The notes under the pieces were generated by a model. It made no database searches and had not been told where the DNA came from. It saw only the letters and a program-made list of their open reading frames with translations. Position numbers and translations under genes: made by a program. Positions 27,610-35,432 of a DNA stretch of 64,000 nucleotides are shown here, one piece after another. This DNA comes from Chitinophagaceae bacterium UBA1953 (GTDB lineage: Bacteria > Bacteroidota > Bacteroidia > Chitinophagales > Chitinophagaceae): the NCBI GenBank assembly GCA_002336115.1, contig DDEN01000004.1, positions 200,472-264,471 on the forward strand, read 5' to 3'. The number at the start of each line of letters is the position of its first letter. Positions within the stretch are counted from its first letter, which is position 1.

Positions 27610-29081
27610 CAGATCAATTGTTTGACGATTTTGTAAAAGGGAAACTGGAGCATTACGATTCCGGAGTACCTATGCACGTATGGGAACGCATACGTGAAAA
27701 AGAAAAAGACGACAGGAAGGGCTTTTTCTTTTTCAGGCGGTTTTTATTAGCTGCTTTATTGCTGTTATCGCTTACAGGCATTGGATACTTTGCTGCAAAG
27801 CAGGTAAAGAACAATGAAGCTGCAAATGATGCAGCTCAGCCATCAGCTACGTCAACTGATGCATCAAAGCAAAAAACAAACAGCAATAATCATCAACAAA
27901 GCAATCCTGTTGTTCAATCGGCAATTCCTGGAAATAATTCAGCAACAGAATCAGTAAAGCAAACTCAAAACAATCAGCAATCAACTCCTCTTACTTCAGC
28001 AATCAATAAAAATGAAACAACTGTACATAATTCATCAACAGCTATAACAACAAGCAATAAAATCAATTCATCAAAAACAAAAGTGTTTATGAACTGTTTG
28101 TTTAACCGCACTTCAAAACAAAAATCAGTTAAGCAAATAAATCAGAAGTCTGCAAAAGATGATGTAGCCGCAAATGACGATCCTTTAGTAACAAATCAGC
28201 AAACTCAATCACAATACAAACGACTTGATTTTGCAAATGCACTGAAAAAATTTGCTGCCGGAAACTTTCATCCTGCATCAATTCCTTATAATATAAAACA
28301 ACCCGGATGCCCGACTGTGAGCGGTCCGAGAAGAAATGATTTGTATATTGAAATATATGGCTCACCCGATTATACCATGCGCACTTTTTCAAATACATCG
28401 GTTTATGACAATTATGTAAATGAGCGTCGTACTGTTGAAAACAACAGGAATGGTTTTAGTGCAGGTGTGCGTATTGCAAAAAATGTTGGCGAAAAATTTC
28501 TAATTAAAGCCGGAGTTAATTACTCGCAGATTAATGAACGTCTCCATCTCATTAATTACAATGAAAAACAATTAACACAAATAATTACCATACGTACAGT
28601 AATCAGAGCTCCCGGCGATACTCTTTTTATCCGTGATACAACTTATTTTGAACAGACAGGAACACGCTACCGTACAACGTATAACCGCTACAGGTTTATT
28701 GATATTCCGGTAATTTTTTCTTATGAGTTTGGTAATCCTGAAATATTAAGTTTCTCTGTGAACGCAGGTCCGGTATTTAATATTACATCGTTTTACAGGG
28801 GCTCAGTGCTTGATACAACTTATTTACCTGTTCAGATTTCAACATCAAAAGGTAACGGACCAAATAACTGGCGAAGTAATATTGGTGTTGGTTTATTTGC
28901 AAGTTTTACTGTTTATAAGCCAATTGGTAGCCGGTTGCAACTTTTTGCAGAACCATATTTCAGGTATAATCTTATGCCCGTAACACAATCATCGAATTTT
29001 GTTATGCAACGTTATTCTGTTTCAGGAATGCAGTTGGGGCTTCGCTATAATTTGTATAACGAAAGGCAGCGTTACAGATAA
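27606..29081 (+). CDS. Putative sigma-factor partner: single transmembrane segment, low-complexity linker and C-terminal outer-membrane beta-barrel-like domain
   Basis: 491 aa. The N-terminal 35 residues are cytoplasmic-looking (MTDQLFDDFVKGKLEHYD). A single transmembrane helix follows at about 43-65 (FLLAALLLLSLTGIGYFA), then a Gln/Asn/Ser/Thr-rich linker of about 100 residues. The C-terminal 230 residues have alternating beta strands like PorT-type outer-membrane barrels (GFSAGVRIAKNVGEKFLIKAGVNYSQI ... MQLGLRYNLY). Sitting directly after an ECF sigma gene with a 4-nt overlap, it may act as an anti-sigma factor, but no recognised anti-sigma motif is visible. The join of an inner-membrane-type helix to a barrel-like domain is odd. 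Confidence 0.65.
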   Translation: MTDQLFDDFVKGKLEHYDSGVPMHVWERIREKEKDDRKGFFFFRRFLLAALLLLSLTGIGYFAAKQVKNNEAANDAAQPSATSTDASKQKTNSNNHQQSNPVVQSAIPGNNSATESVKQTQNNQQSTPLTSAINKNETTVHNSSTAITTSNKINSSKTKVFMNCLFNRTSKQKSVKQINQKSAKDDVAANDDPLVTNQQTQSQYKRLDFANALKKFAAGNFHPASIPYNIKQPGCPTVSGPRRNDLYIEIYGSPDYTMRTFSNTSVYDNYVNERRTVENNRNGFSAGVRIAKNVGEKFLIKAGVNYSQINERLHLINYNEKQLTQIITIRTVIRAPGDTLFIRDTTYFEQTGTRYRTTYNRYRFIDIPVIFSYEFGNPEILSFSVNAGPVFNITSFYRGSVLDTTYLPVQISTSKGNGPNNWRSNIGVGLFASFTVYKPIGSRLQLFAEPYFRYNLMPVTQSSNFVMQRYSVSGMQLGLRYNLYNERQRYR

Positions 29082-29143
29082 ATGGCGAATCCGTTAATTA
29101 CGGATGTACCAAATAAGTGGAAAACACCTTTTTAATCTTGAAT

Positions 29144-30109
29144 ATGAAAAAAATAATTTATAGTACACTTTCATTTATAGCTCTTTTTGCATCGTGCAAA
29201 AAAGATACAAATGTGTTTGTTCCTGATCAGGGACAGCAACTCGACAGTGGCTGGACTGCTAATGTAACATCATCAAACCAGGTACTTATATTGTCGAAAG
29301 AACTCCAGGGAAGTTTTCTTTCAGAAACATTCAACAGCAGTAGCGATACATTGCTCTTTACAAGCGCCGGCGTGCAGTTTATATTTCCTAAAAACGGGTT
29401 AACAGTTAGTGGTAGTGTAACTACCGGCTCAGTAAAGGTTGAATATGTACTTGTGCAGAAGAAAGGTGATTTTATAAGATACGGCATTCCCACAGCGGCA
29501 AACCGTGTTCCGCTTGAATCAGGAGGAGCATTGAATATCAAACTTACATCCAACAGTCAGTCAGTAACGCTTGCTGATTATAAAAAAATTTCTGTTCAAT
29601 ATCAAGATGATGATCCCAAACAAGGCATGAAAGTTTATTACGGCAATATGCTATCGGTAACCAACTCACTTGCGTTTGACTGGTCATTAGCTACAGATTA
29701 TTCATTGGTTAAAACATGGGATTCTGCAACCGCCGTAAAAGGGTATCATGTTGAAACATATAAAACCGGCTGGGTTAATGTAGATCGTCCTTTACTTGAA
29801 ACAGTAACAAGTAAGGTGGAGGTAAAAGCATACGTTCCCGATTTGTTTTCTAACGCAAACACTGCGGTGTACATGGTGTTTAATAATTACAAAAGTGTGG
29901 TGCAGTTAAGTGGTAATGCAACAGCAAGGTATTTCTCGTTTCCCAATATACCTGTTGGACAGGATGTGAAATTTATAAGCATTTCAAAAGTTGGCGGGGT
30001 GTATTATCTTGGAGTTACATCCGGTAAAACATCTGCAAATATGGCCGTATTCATTAAACCTGAACTTACAACTCTGCAGAATATTCAGGCATTCTTATAT
30101 ACATTGTAA
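29144..30109 (+). CDS. Hypothetical lipoprotein of the sigma-factor locus
   Basis: 321 aa from ATG 29144. The signal KKIIYSTLSFIALFASC with lipobox Cys is followed by KKD. The GTG at 29117 only adds a short tail before the signal and is rejected. The middle contains GVQFIFPKNGLTVSGSVTTG and YGIPTAANRVPLESGGALNI, a pattern seen in Bacteroidota lipoproteins with ZU5- or Ig-like beta folds; this resemblance is from memory and unscored. No enzyme motif is visible. It lies 62 nt after the barrel-like gene and probably belongs to the same transcription unit or regulon. Confidence 0.7.
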   Translation: MKKIIYSTLSFIALFASCKKDTNVFVPDQGQQLDSGWTANVTSSNQVLILSKELQGSFLSETFNSSSDTLLFTSAGVQFIFPKNGLTVSGSVTTGSVKVEYVLVQKKGDFIRYGIPTAANRVPLESGGALNIKLTSNSQSVTLADYKKISVQYQDDDPKQGMKVYYGNMLSVTNSLAFDWSLATDYSLVKTWDSATAVKGYHVETYKTGWVNVDRPLLETVTSKVEVKAYVPDLFSNANTAVYMVFNNYKSVVQLSGNATARYFSFPNIPVGQDVKFISISKVGGVYYLGVTSGKTSANMAVFIKPELTTLQNIQAFLYTL

Positions 30110-30186
30110 AAAGGGATTCACTTCCAGTAGTTAATATTTGCACAACTGTGGAAATTGAAGATTCGGCTTATCCAGTCAATTTTCAA

Positions 30187-30195
30187 TAATTTTGC
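30187..30195 (+). promoter_or_regulatory. -7 element directly before the amidotransferase start codon
   Basis: TAATTTTGC matches TAnnTTTGC exactly. TTCG at 30162-30165 lies 21 bp upstream as a weak -33. The ATG at 30200 begins five bases after the element, so the message may be leaderless. Confidence 0.55.
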
Positions 30196-30199
30196 AGTT

Positions 30200-31051
30200 A
30201 TGCGAAGTGCGAATAAGAAACAAATACGTGTAGCAATACTTGATTTGTACGAGGGGGCACCCAATCAGGGTATGCGATGTCTTCGTGAAATTCTCAACCA
30301 GTTTGCTGATGAACATTCTCTCAATCTTGATTGGGATGAATTTGATGTACGTTTAAAAAACGAAGTGCCCGCACTTTCAGCTTACGATATTTTTATTTCA
30401 TCAGGTGGTCCCGGAAGTCCTTTGGAAAGTGAAGGAACAGAATGGGAGAAGATTTATTTTAACTGGATTGCTTCTGTAAACGACTGGAATCATAATCCAC
30501 TGCATGAACAAAAGAAAAATGTATTCTTTATTTGTCATTCATACCAGCTGGCCTGCCGCTTTTTTGAAATAGGCAATGTGTGTAAACGAAAATCAACAGC
30601 CTTTGGTGTTTTCCCGGTGCATCTGATTTCAGGTTCAGAAAAAGATGCCATACTGAACGATATTAAAGATCCGTTTTATGCAGTTGACAGCAGAGATTAC
30701 CAGGTTATTCAGCCCGATCATAAGCGACTGAAAGAACTTGGTGCAAGATTGTTGTGTATTGAAAAAGAACGGCCGCATGTGGCGCTGGAACGAGCTGTAA
30801 TGGCAATACGGTTTAATGATTATATGATTGGCACACAGTTTCATCCCGAAGCCGATGCTTTTGGTATGAGTATGTACCTGCAAACAGAAGACAGAAAGAA
30901 AACCGTAATTGATAACTATGGTTTTGAAAAATGGCAAAGCATGATTGAGCATCTGGAAGATCCTGATAAAATTCTTTACACCTATTCGCACATACTTCCC
31001 AACTTCCTGTACAATGCTGTTTTTACAATGGCAGCGGTTAGTGCACTATAG
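30200..31051 (+). CDS. Class I glutamine amidotransferase (GMP-synthase-like GATase domain), stand-alone
   Basis: 283 aa. A GATase1 fold is supported by IFISSGGPGSPLE (oxyanion region), the nucleophile elbow FFICHSYQLACRFF (catalytic Cys near residue 113) and IGTQFHPEADA (catalytic His near 214). No synthase domain is fused, so the ammonia acceptor must be on another protein. ATG 30200 is preferred to ATG 30155 because a promoter element lies between them. The C-terminal 60 residues extend beyond the GATase core. The next gene encodes an ATP-grasp-like protein, a natural partner for amide or peptide-bond formation, although 170 nt of repeat-like DNA separates them. Confidence 0.85.
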   Translation: MRSANKKQIRVAILDLYEGAPNQGMRCLREILNQFADEHSLNLDWDEFDVRLKNEVPALSAYDIFISSGGPGSPLESEGTEWEKIYFNWIASVNDWNHNPLHEQKKNVFFICHSYQLACRFFEIGNVCKRKSTAFGVFPVHLISGSEKDAILNDIKDPFYAVDSRDYQVIQPDHKRLKELGARLLCIEKERPHVALERAVMAIRFNDYMIGTQFHPEADAFGMSMYLQTEDRKKTVIDNYGFEKWQSMIEHLEDPDKILYTYSHILPNFLYNAVFTMAAVSAL

Positions 31052-31056
31052 ACCGA

Positions 31057-31171
31057 AAGTCAGTAAGTCGGAAAGACGGCAAGAAAACCATCCTTGCAAT
31101 CTTATCGCCTTACCGTCTTCCCGGCGAAAAGAATCTCTGTGTTCCCTGCGCCTCTGTGGTTCAAAAAAATC
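31057..31171 (+). repeat. Repeat-like intergenic sequence with inverted arms
   Basis: The left part holds imperfect inverted arms, GGAAAGACGGCAAG (31070-31083) and CCTTACCGTCTTCC (31108-31121). The right part (31132-31160) is the phrase-like string TCTGTGTTCCCTGCGCCTCT followed by GTGGTTCAAAAA. A related CTTTGTG/GCTTTGCGTG phrase occurs at 40801-40845. I infer that these are degenerate dispersed intergenic repeats; only the local inverted arms are directly visible. Confidence 0.45.
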
Positions 31172-31223
31172 CAAATTTCATTTCTCCCCGAAAACAAATA
31201 TTTTTAGAACGAAAATCTTCATT

Positions 31224-32423
31224 ATGGTTCCATCCGTTCGCAAAACATTTAACAGTGAGTTTAAAAAAGAGAAATATGATGCCTTTTTAAACGAACTGTA
31301 CAGCTATCATCCCGGTGATATTGAATTCAAAGTTTGTGAAACACCTGTGTTTGCCGATAAGCAATTCAGGGATAAACTGCTTGATGTATGCGAATCAATT
31401 ATTGATGTGATTTGCGCACCTGAATTTAATAAGCTTACCGACAGAGCTATTCCCGCAGGTGAAAAAGTACCCAATGAAAATGATCATGCACACATGATTG
31501 CTTTTGATTTTGGTGTTTGCATCAATGCAGATGGCGGACTTGAACCACAACTCATCGAAATGCAGGGTTTCCCAACCTTGTTTGGTTTCCAGGCATATTA
31601 TCCTGAAATCATTGAACGGCATTTTTCTATTCCTGGAAATTATTCGCAGTACCTCAGCGGCTATACAAAAGAAACTTACATTGAAATGCTGCGCAAACTC
31701 ATTGTAGGAAATCATGCTGTTGAAAATGTAATTCTGCTTGAAATAAAACCTGAAGAACAAAAAACAAGAATTGATTTTTCCTGCACACAAGATTATACAG
31801 GTATTGAAGTGGTGTGCATCACCAAACTGATACGTGAAGGAAGAAAACTTTATTACATGCGTAACGGAGTTAAAACCGAAATCAAACGCATTTACAACCG
31901 GGTGATTTTTGATGATCTTAAAGCACAGAAAGATACCCTTGGTGATATTGTTGATATCACTGCCGATCTTGATGTGGAATGGTTGCCACATCCCAACTGG
32001 TTTTACCGCATCAGCAAGTTTACACTTCCGTTTATTCAGCATCCTTATGTGCCGAAAACTTTTTTCTTAAACGAAGTAAAACAGTTGCCCGATGGTTTGG
32101 AAAATTATGTGCTGAAGCCATTGTTTTCATTTGCCGGGCAGGGAGTGCTCATTGATGTTACGCAAGAGGATATTGATGCCATTACCGATCCTGAAAATTA
32201 TATTCTGCAGCGCAAAGTAAAATATGCCGATGTGGTGGAAACACCCGATGTGCCCGCCAAGGTTGAAATACGCATGATGTATGTGTGGCCTGATGGTGAT
32301 GCACGCCCACATGCAGCAATTAACCTTGCACGCTTAAGCAAAGGGAAAATGATTGGTGTACGTTACAATAAAGACAAAGAGTGGGTAGGTGGTTCGGTTA
32401 CGTATTTTGAAAAAGATGTTTGA
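31224..32423 (+). CDS. ATP-grasp-like ligase, conserved hypothetical
   Basis: 399 aa from ATG 31224. The frame is open further upstream to 30945, but that part overlaps the amidotransferase gene and a repeat and looks non-coding. The protein has an N-terminal helical part, LEPQLIEMQGFPTLFGFQ in the middle (an acidic ligand residue followed by G-F-P, as in some peptide-forming ligases), and a C-terminal ATP-binding-like part with YVLKPLFSFAGQGVLI (Lys and flexible Gly loop) followed by KVEIRMMYVW and AAINLARLSKGKMIGVRYNKD. This fits a glutathione-synthetase-type ATP-grasp fold, though I cannot confirm all ATP ligands. A small-molecule amide or peptide ligase working with the upstream amidotransferase is the best guess. 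Confidence 0.65.
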   Translation: MVPSVRKTFNSEFKKEKYDAFLNELYSYHPGDIEFKVCETPVFADKQFRDKLLDVCESIIDVICAPEFNKLTDRAIPAGEKVPNENDHAHMIAFDFGVCINADGGLEPQLIEMQGFPTLFGFQAYYPEIIERHFSIPGNYSQYLSGYTKETYIEMLRKLIVGNHAVENVILLEIKPEEQKTRIDFSCTQDYTGIEVVCITKLIREGRKLYYMRNGVKTEIKRIYNRVIFDDLKAQKDTLGDIVDITADLDVEWLPHPNWFYRISKFTLPFIQHPYVPKTFFLNEVKQLPDGLENYVLKPLFSFAGQGVLIDVTQEDIDAITDPENYILQRKVKYADVVETPDVPAKVEIRMMYVWPDGDARPHAAINLARLSKGKMIGVRYNKDKEWVGGSVTYFEKDV

Positions 32424-32722
32424 ACCGGATTGAGATAGAAACACAGATAACGCTGATGGAACAGATGAACGCAGATAAGAAAAACTATTTTTATGTTACG
32501 GCAGCAGCATTTCGTAGCATCGCCTGTTGCGTATTCTAAGAATCAATCAAATAAACTTTAAGCTGCTGTTCTTATTTCATACGCTTTTTGTTTTTCAACT
32601 ACTCGGTATAATCGGGATGTATCTGGACTATAGTTAGACAGGCGTTTACCTGGGCTGGGAGGCCATCTGAAATAACTGAAAAGCAAACAGCTTGTTGTTC
32701 TTTCGGTTTTGTTTACTAAACT
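32424..32722. other. 299-nt intergenic region: repeat-like segment plus an open frame beyond the anti-sigma stop
   Basis: 32433-32485 is repeat-like DNA (ATAGAAACACAGATAACGCT ... GCAGATAAGAAAAAC) resembling 51406-51454. On the minus strand the frame of the putative anti-sigma gene stays open for 54 codons after its TAA, ending at 32558, with a peptide-like stretch near its end (RLSNYSPDTSRLYRVVEKQK). No start codon with context was seen, so I do not call it a gene. Confidence 0.4.
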
Positions 32723-33079
32723 TTATCCTCCTTTTAAGCGGTAGATTACAAAATAGGCAAGAATAATCAGCAACAGAATAATAAATGTAGCCATAATGGT
32801 TAGCGTTTGTGCGGGTATTTCCCTGAGCTTTTTATGGCGGCGCTTATGTAACTGACTGGCAAGCCGACGGTTAATATCAGCTACAGCAACCGGTACATCT
32901 TCTTTGTTTTTAACCTGGCTTAAACCCTCTTCTGCATCACTCATCATTTCTGAAGAAACAATACGTTTCTCCAGTTCATGACGTTCTTCGGGCGATAATT
33001 TCCCTTCCAGGTATTTCAGTAATTCCTGTTCGCTGATATTGTCATCATCTTTCAATATGTCGAGCAAATTATCGCTCAT
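32723..33079 (-). CDS. Small membrane protein, putative anti-sigma factor
   Basis: 118 aa. A soluble acidic N-terminal part (LLDILKDDDNISEQELLKYLEGKLSPEERHELEKRI) resembles the short helical segment of zf-HC2-less anti-sigma proteins: ELLKYLEGKLSPEE is close to the common YL-G-L-EE pattern. One C-terminal transmembrane helix follows (TIMATFIILLLIILAYFVIY) and then RLKGG. The gene overlaps the upstream ECF sigma gene by 11 nt, which supports an anti-sigma role. No cysteine/histidine zinc motif is present. Confidence 0.7.
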   Translation of the reverse strand: MSDNLLDILKDDDNISEQELLKYLEGKLSPEERHELEKRIVSSEMMSDAEEGLSQVKNKEDVPVAVADINRRLASQLHKRRHKKLREIPAQTLTIMATFIILLLIILAYFVIYRLKGG

Positions 33080-33638
33080 GGTTCATTTGTTTGAGCAAAA
33101 GCATTTTTAAATTACGCTTTCCGTTCTGAATATAACTTTTTACCTGCATCATGGTAAACCCTGTTGCTTCAGCAATGTCAAGGTAGCTTTTTTTCTGCAG
33201 GTAAAACTGTTCAATGCAAATCTGCTGTTCAGGTGGCAGTTCCGTTAATGAGCAGGTAAGTTTTTCCAGCAAATCATCTTTCTGCAGCAGTTCGGCAAGG
33301 TTGCTTTCTTCGGCAGGGGTTGCCATCATTTTTTCAGTAATTTCTTTTGGTAGTTTTCCTTTATCACGCAATTTCATCAGGCAATGATTTTTGGCTACCA
33401 TATAAATCCAGCTTTTGAAATAATCAACCTTATACTTATCTATTTCTTTAATAGCTTTTTCAAAAACCTGCTGAACAGCATCTTTTGCATCATCTTCATT
33501 TTTCAGGTATTTCATACAAACACCATATAGAAGCAGTGTATAACGTTGCAGTAAAATGCCAAGCCATTTGTTATTGCCATCGTTGCGGTAATGGTTCAAT
33601 AATTCGCTGTCGGGTATGGTTGATTGTGAGGGCTGCAC
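33069..33638 (-). CDS. ECF-type RNA polymerase sigma factor
   Basis: 189 aa, sigma-70 family. Region 2 shows CMKYLKNEDDAKDAVQQVFEKAIKEI and YFKSWIYMVAKNHCL. Region 4 shows LTELPPEQQICIEQFYLQKKSYLDIAEATGF followed by VKSYIQNGKRNLK. The start is GTG at 33638, giving MQPSQSTIPDSELLNHYR, with no nearby in-frame ATG. It is followed with overlap by a small membrane protein that is probably its anti-sigma factor, and is divergent from an SH3/NlpC gene across 90 bp. The regulon is unknown. Confidence 0.9.
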   Translation of the reverse strand: MQPSQSTIPDSELLNHYRNDGNNKWLGILLQRYTLLLYGVCMKYLKNEDDAKDAVQQVFEKAIKEIDKYKVDYFKSWIYMVAKNHCLMKLRDKGKLPKEITEKMMATPAEESNLAELLQKDDLLEKLTCSLTELPPEQQICIEQFYLQKKSYLDIAEATGFTMMQVKSYIQNGKRNLKMLLLKQMNHER

Positions 33639-33728
33639 GAACAGGGTTTACATGAACAAGGTAGTTATTTTTATTATAGAGATGCAGGAGAAAACAAAAT
33701 TCCATATATTCATTGCAAAGAATTATGA

Positions 33729-34493
33729 ATGAATAATGCTGTTTGTATAGTTCCGGTAGCACCAGTAAGAAAAGACCGCAGACACGAAGCTGAAATTACC
33801 TCACAGTTGTTGTTTGGCGAATCAGTTGAGCTGATTTCTTCGCATGATGATTGGGTGGAAGTAATGTGTGTATATGATGGATATACCGGCTATTGTATGC
33901 GAAATCAATTAACAGAAGTTGAAGAGGAAATAGCCTTACAGCCACAAGTGCCGTTAGTAAATAGCTGGAGCGGTGTAATGATGGTGAATGAAGTGCCGAT
34001 GCATGTGCCATTTGGCAGTGCAGTTCCGGGCTTATTAAATGGAGAAGCTACATGGGGTAATAACCGCATCAGGAGCAGCAGTAAACTGGTAATGGAAGGT
34101 GCTTATGTTTTTGAGGAGGAAAGTATAAGAAAAATAGCATTTACTTTTTTGAATACTGCTTATTTGTGGGGTGGCCGAAGTGTGTTTGGAATTGATTGCA
34201 GCGGATTTGTTCAGAATGTAATGCGTTTTTTGGGTAAGAAATTGCCAAGAGATGCATCAAACCAGGCAATGGTGGGAGAGGATATTGGATTTTTACAGGA
34301 AGTGCGCTGCGGCGACCTTGCTTTTTTTGGTGATGAAGATGGTGTAATTACACATACGGGAATTTTGCTGAACGATCATGAAATTATACATGCCTCCGGT
34401 AAAGTACGCATAGACAGTATTGATAATGCCGGTATTTTAAGTAAGGATACAGGTATGAGATCTCATAAACTGAGATCAATTAAACGGATCTGA
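33729..34493 (+). CDS. C40-family peptidase with N-terminal SH3-like domains
   Basis: Predicted cell-wall-type gamma-D-glutamyl-diamino acid endopeptidase, 254 aa. The N-terminal half carries bacterial SH3-like repeats (VAPVRKDRRHEAEITSQLLF ... VELISSHDDWVEVM). The C-terminal NlpC/P60 domain has GIDCSGFVQ (catalytic Cys) and ITHTGILL (His), with IIHAS. No signal peptide is visible, unlike the NlpC gene at 2957, so it may be cytoplasmic and serve muropeptide recycling, as in the YkfC type. ATG 33729 is used; an out-of-frame ATG lies 4 nt upstream. Confidence 0.88.
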   Translation: MNNAVCIVPVAPVRKDRRHEAEITSQLLFGESVELISSHDDWVEVMCVYDGYTGYCMRNQLTEVEEEIALQPQVPLVNSWSGVMMVNEVPMHVPFGSAVPGLLNGEATWGNNRIRSSSKLVMEGAYVFEEESIRKIAFTFLNTAYLWGGRSVFGIDCSGFVQNVMRFLGKKLPRDASNQAMVGEDIGFLQEVRCGDLAFFGDEDGVITHTGILLNDHEIIHASGKVRIDSIDNAGILSKDTGMRSHKLRSIKRI

Positions 34494-34513
34494 AAAAATT
34501 ATGCTATCCAGAT

Positions 34514-35335
34514 TTAATTGTGCATAACCATTACAGGAATATCACTGTGAAAAAGAATTTCTTTTGTGTGGCTTCCTGAAAATAGTTTTTCGAGAATGTT
34601 ATGTTTATGCGGAATTACAATTAATAATTCAATCCCGAATTTTTCAGTGTATTCGTTAAGCCCCTCAACCATATCAGGGTTATCTATAAAATGATAATGC
34701 GGGTGATAATATTGGAACATTGTTTCAATAAGCCCGCTTTGAAAAGGAGTATCGTTTGTCCAGCGTACATCGTTAAAGTCAACATTCAGTACATGAAGCT
34801 TTGCACCTGTCTGATCCATGATTTTCTTAACTTCCTTTTCCGGGATTGTATCAGCAACTGCTCTGAAATCTGTTGTAAGGCCAATATCATTCACCTGAAC
34901 GTAATCTGCATTTTCGGGAATAATCAATACAGGCACATTTACGTGTTTGGCAACACTAAGCGTATTGGAACCAATCAGTTTTTTTTCAAAAGTTCCATTG
35001 CCTGTTACACCCATAATAATAAGTGAAGCCCGGGTTGATTCAAGAACTTTATTAATAACATCATCAAGTTTTCCTTCTATCAACAAGTGCTCAATTCTTA
35101 CAATTGGTTCTTTTTCCACTAACTGGGCTGCCAGTAATTTGAGCTCTTTTTTGTTGATTTCAAGTAAGCCTTCAGGGCTAATTTCAGCACCCTGGTAAAC
35201 AGGATACATAGCAGGTGCTTCATAAGCATGAAGCAGAATTACTTTTTCGCCGGTTTGTTTTGCATAGCTCAAGGCATACGTTGCGGCATTCATTGATGTT
35301 GTTGAAAAGTCAACAGGAACAAGAATGGCTTCCAT
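34514..35335 (-). CDS. Universal stress protein, tandem UspA domains
   Basis: 273 aa with two UspA-type domains. Domain 1 has AILVPVDFSTTSMNA and the ATP-binding loop IIMGVTGNGTFEKKLIGSNT followed by VPVLIIP. Domain 2 (from about residue 150) is degenerate, ends with LLIVIPHKHNILEKLFSGSH and VMVMHN, and keeps less of the nucleotide loop. Role: stress-related nucleotide-binding protein, cytoplasmic. It lies 97 nt downstream of hisB in the same orientation; a separate promoter is likely but not clearly visible. Confidence 0.9.
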   Translation of the reverse strand: MEAILVPVDFSTTSMNAATYALSYAKQTGEKVILLHAYEAPAMYPVYQGAEISPEGLLEINKKELKLLAAQLVEKEPIVRIEHLLIEGKLDDVINKVLESTRASLIIMGVTGNGTFEKKLIGSNTLSVAKHVNVPVLIIPENADYVQVNDIGLTTDFRAVADTIPEKEVKKIMDQTGAKLHVLNVDFNDVRWTNDTPFQSGLIETMFQYYHPHYHFIDNPDMVEGLNEYTEKFGIELLIVIPHKHNILEKLFSGSHTKEILFHSDIPVMVMHN

Positions 35336-35432
35336 ATTAAAATTTTAATAAAACTAATTATACATCACCCCTGACGTAATGATGATAATCAGAGCTATGG
35401 CAATCTCTAATCATGGGAAAGCATGAGCCTCA

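Noticed and set aside
30945..31223. 93-codon N-terminal extension of the ATP-grasp-like gene
   Set aside because: It overlaps the amidotransferase coding end and the repeat-like intergenic DNA; its translation (Ser/Arg/Cys-rich) has no domain character. ATG 31224 is a better start.
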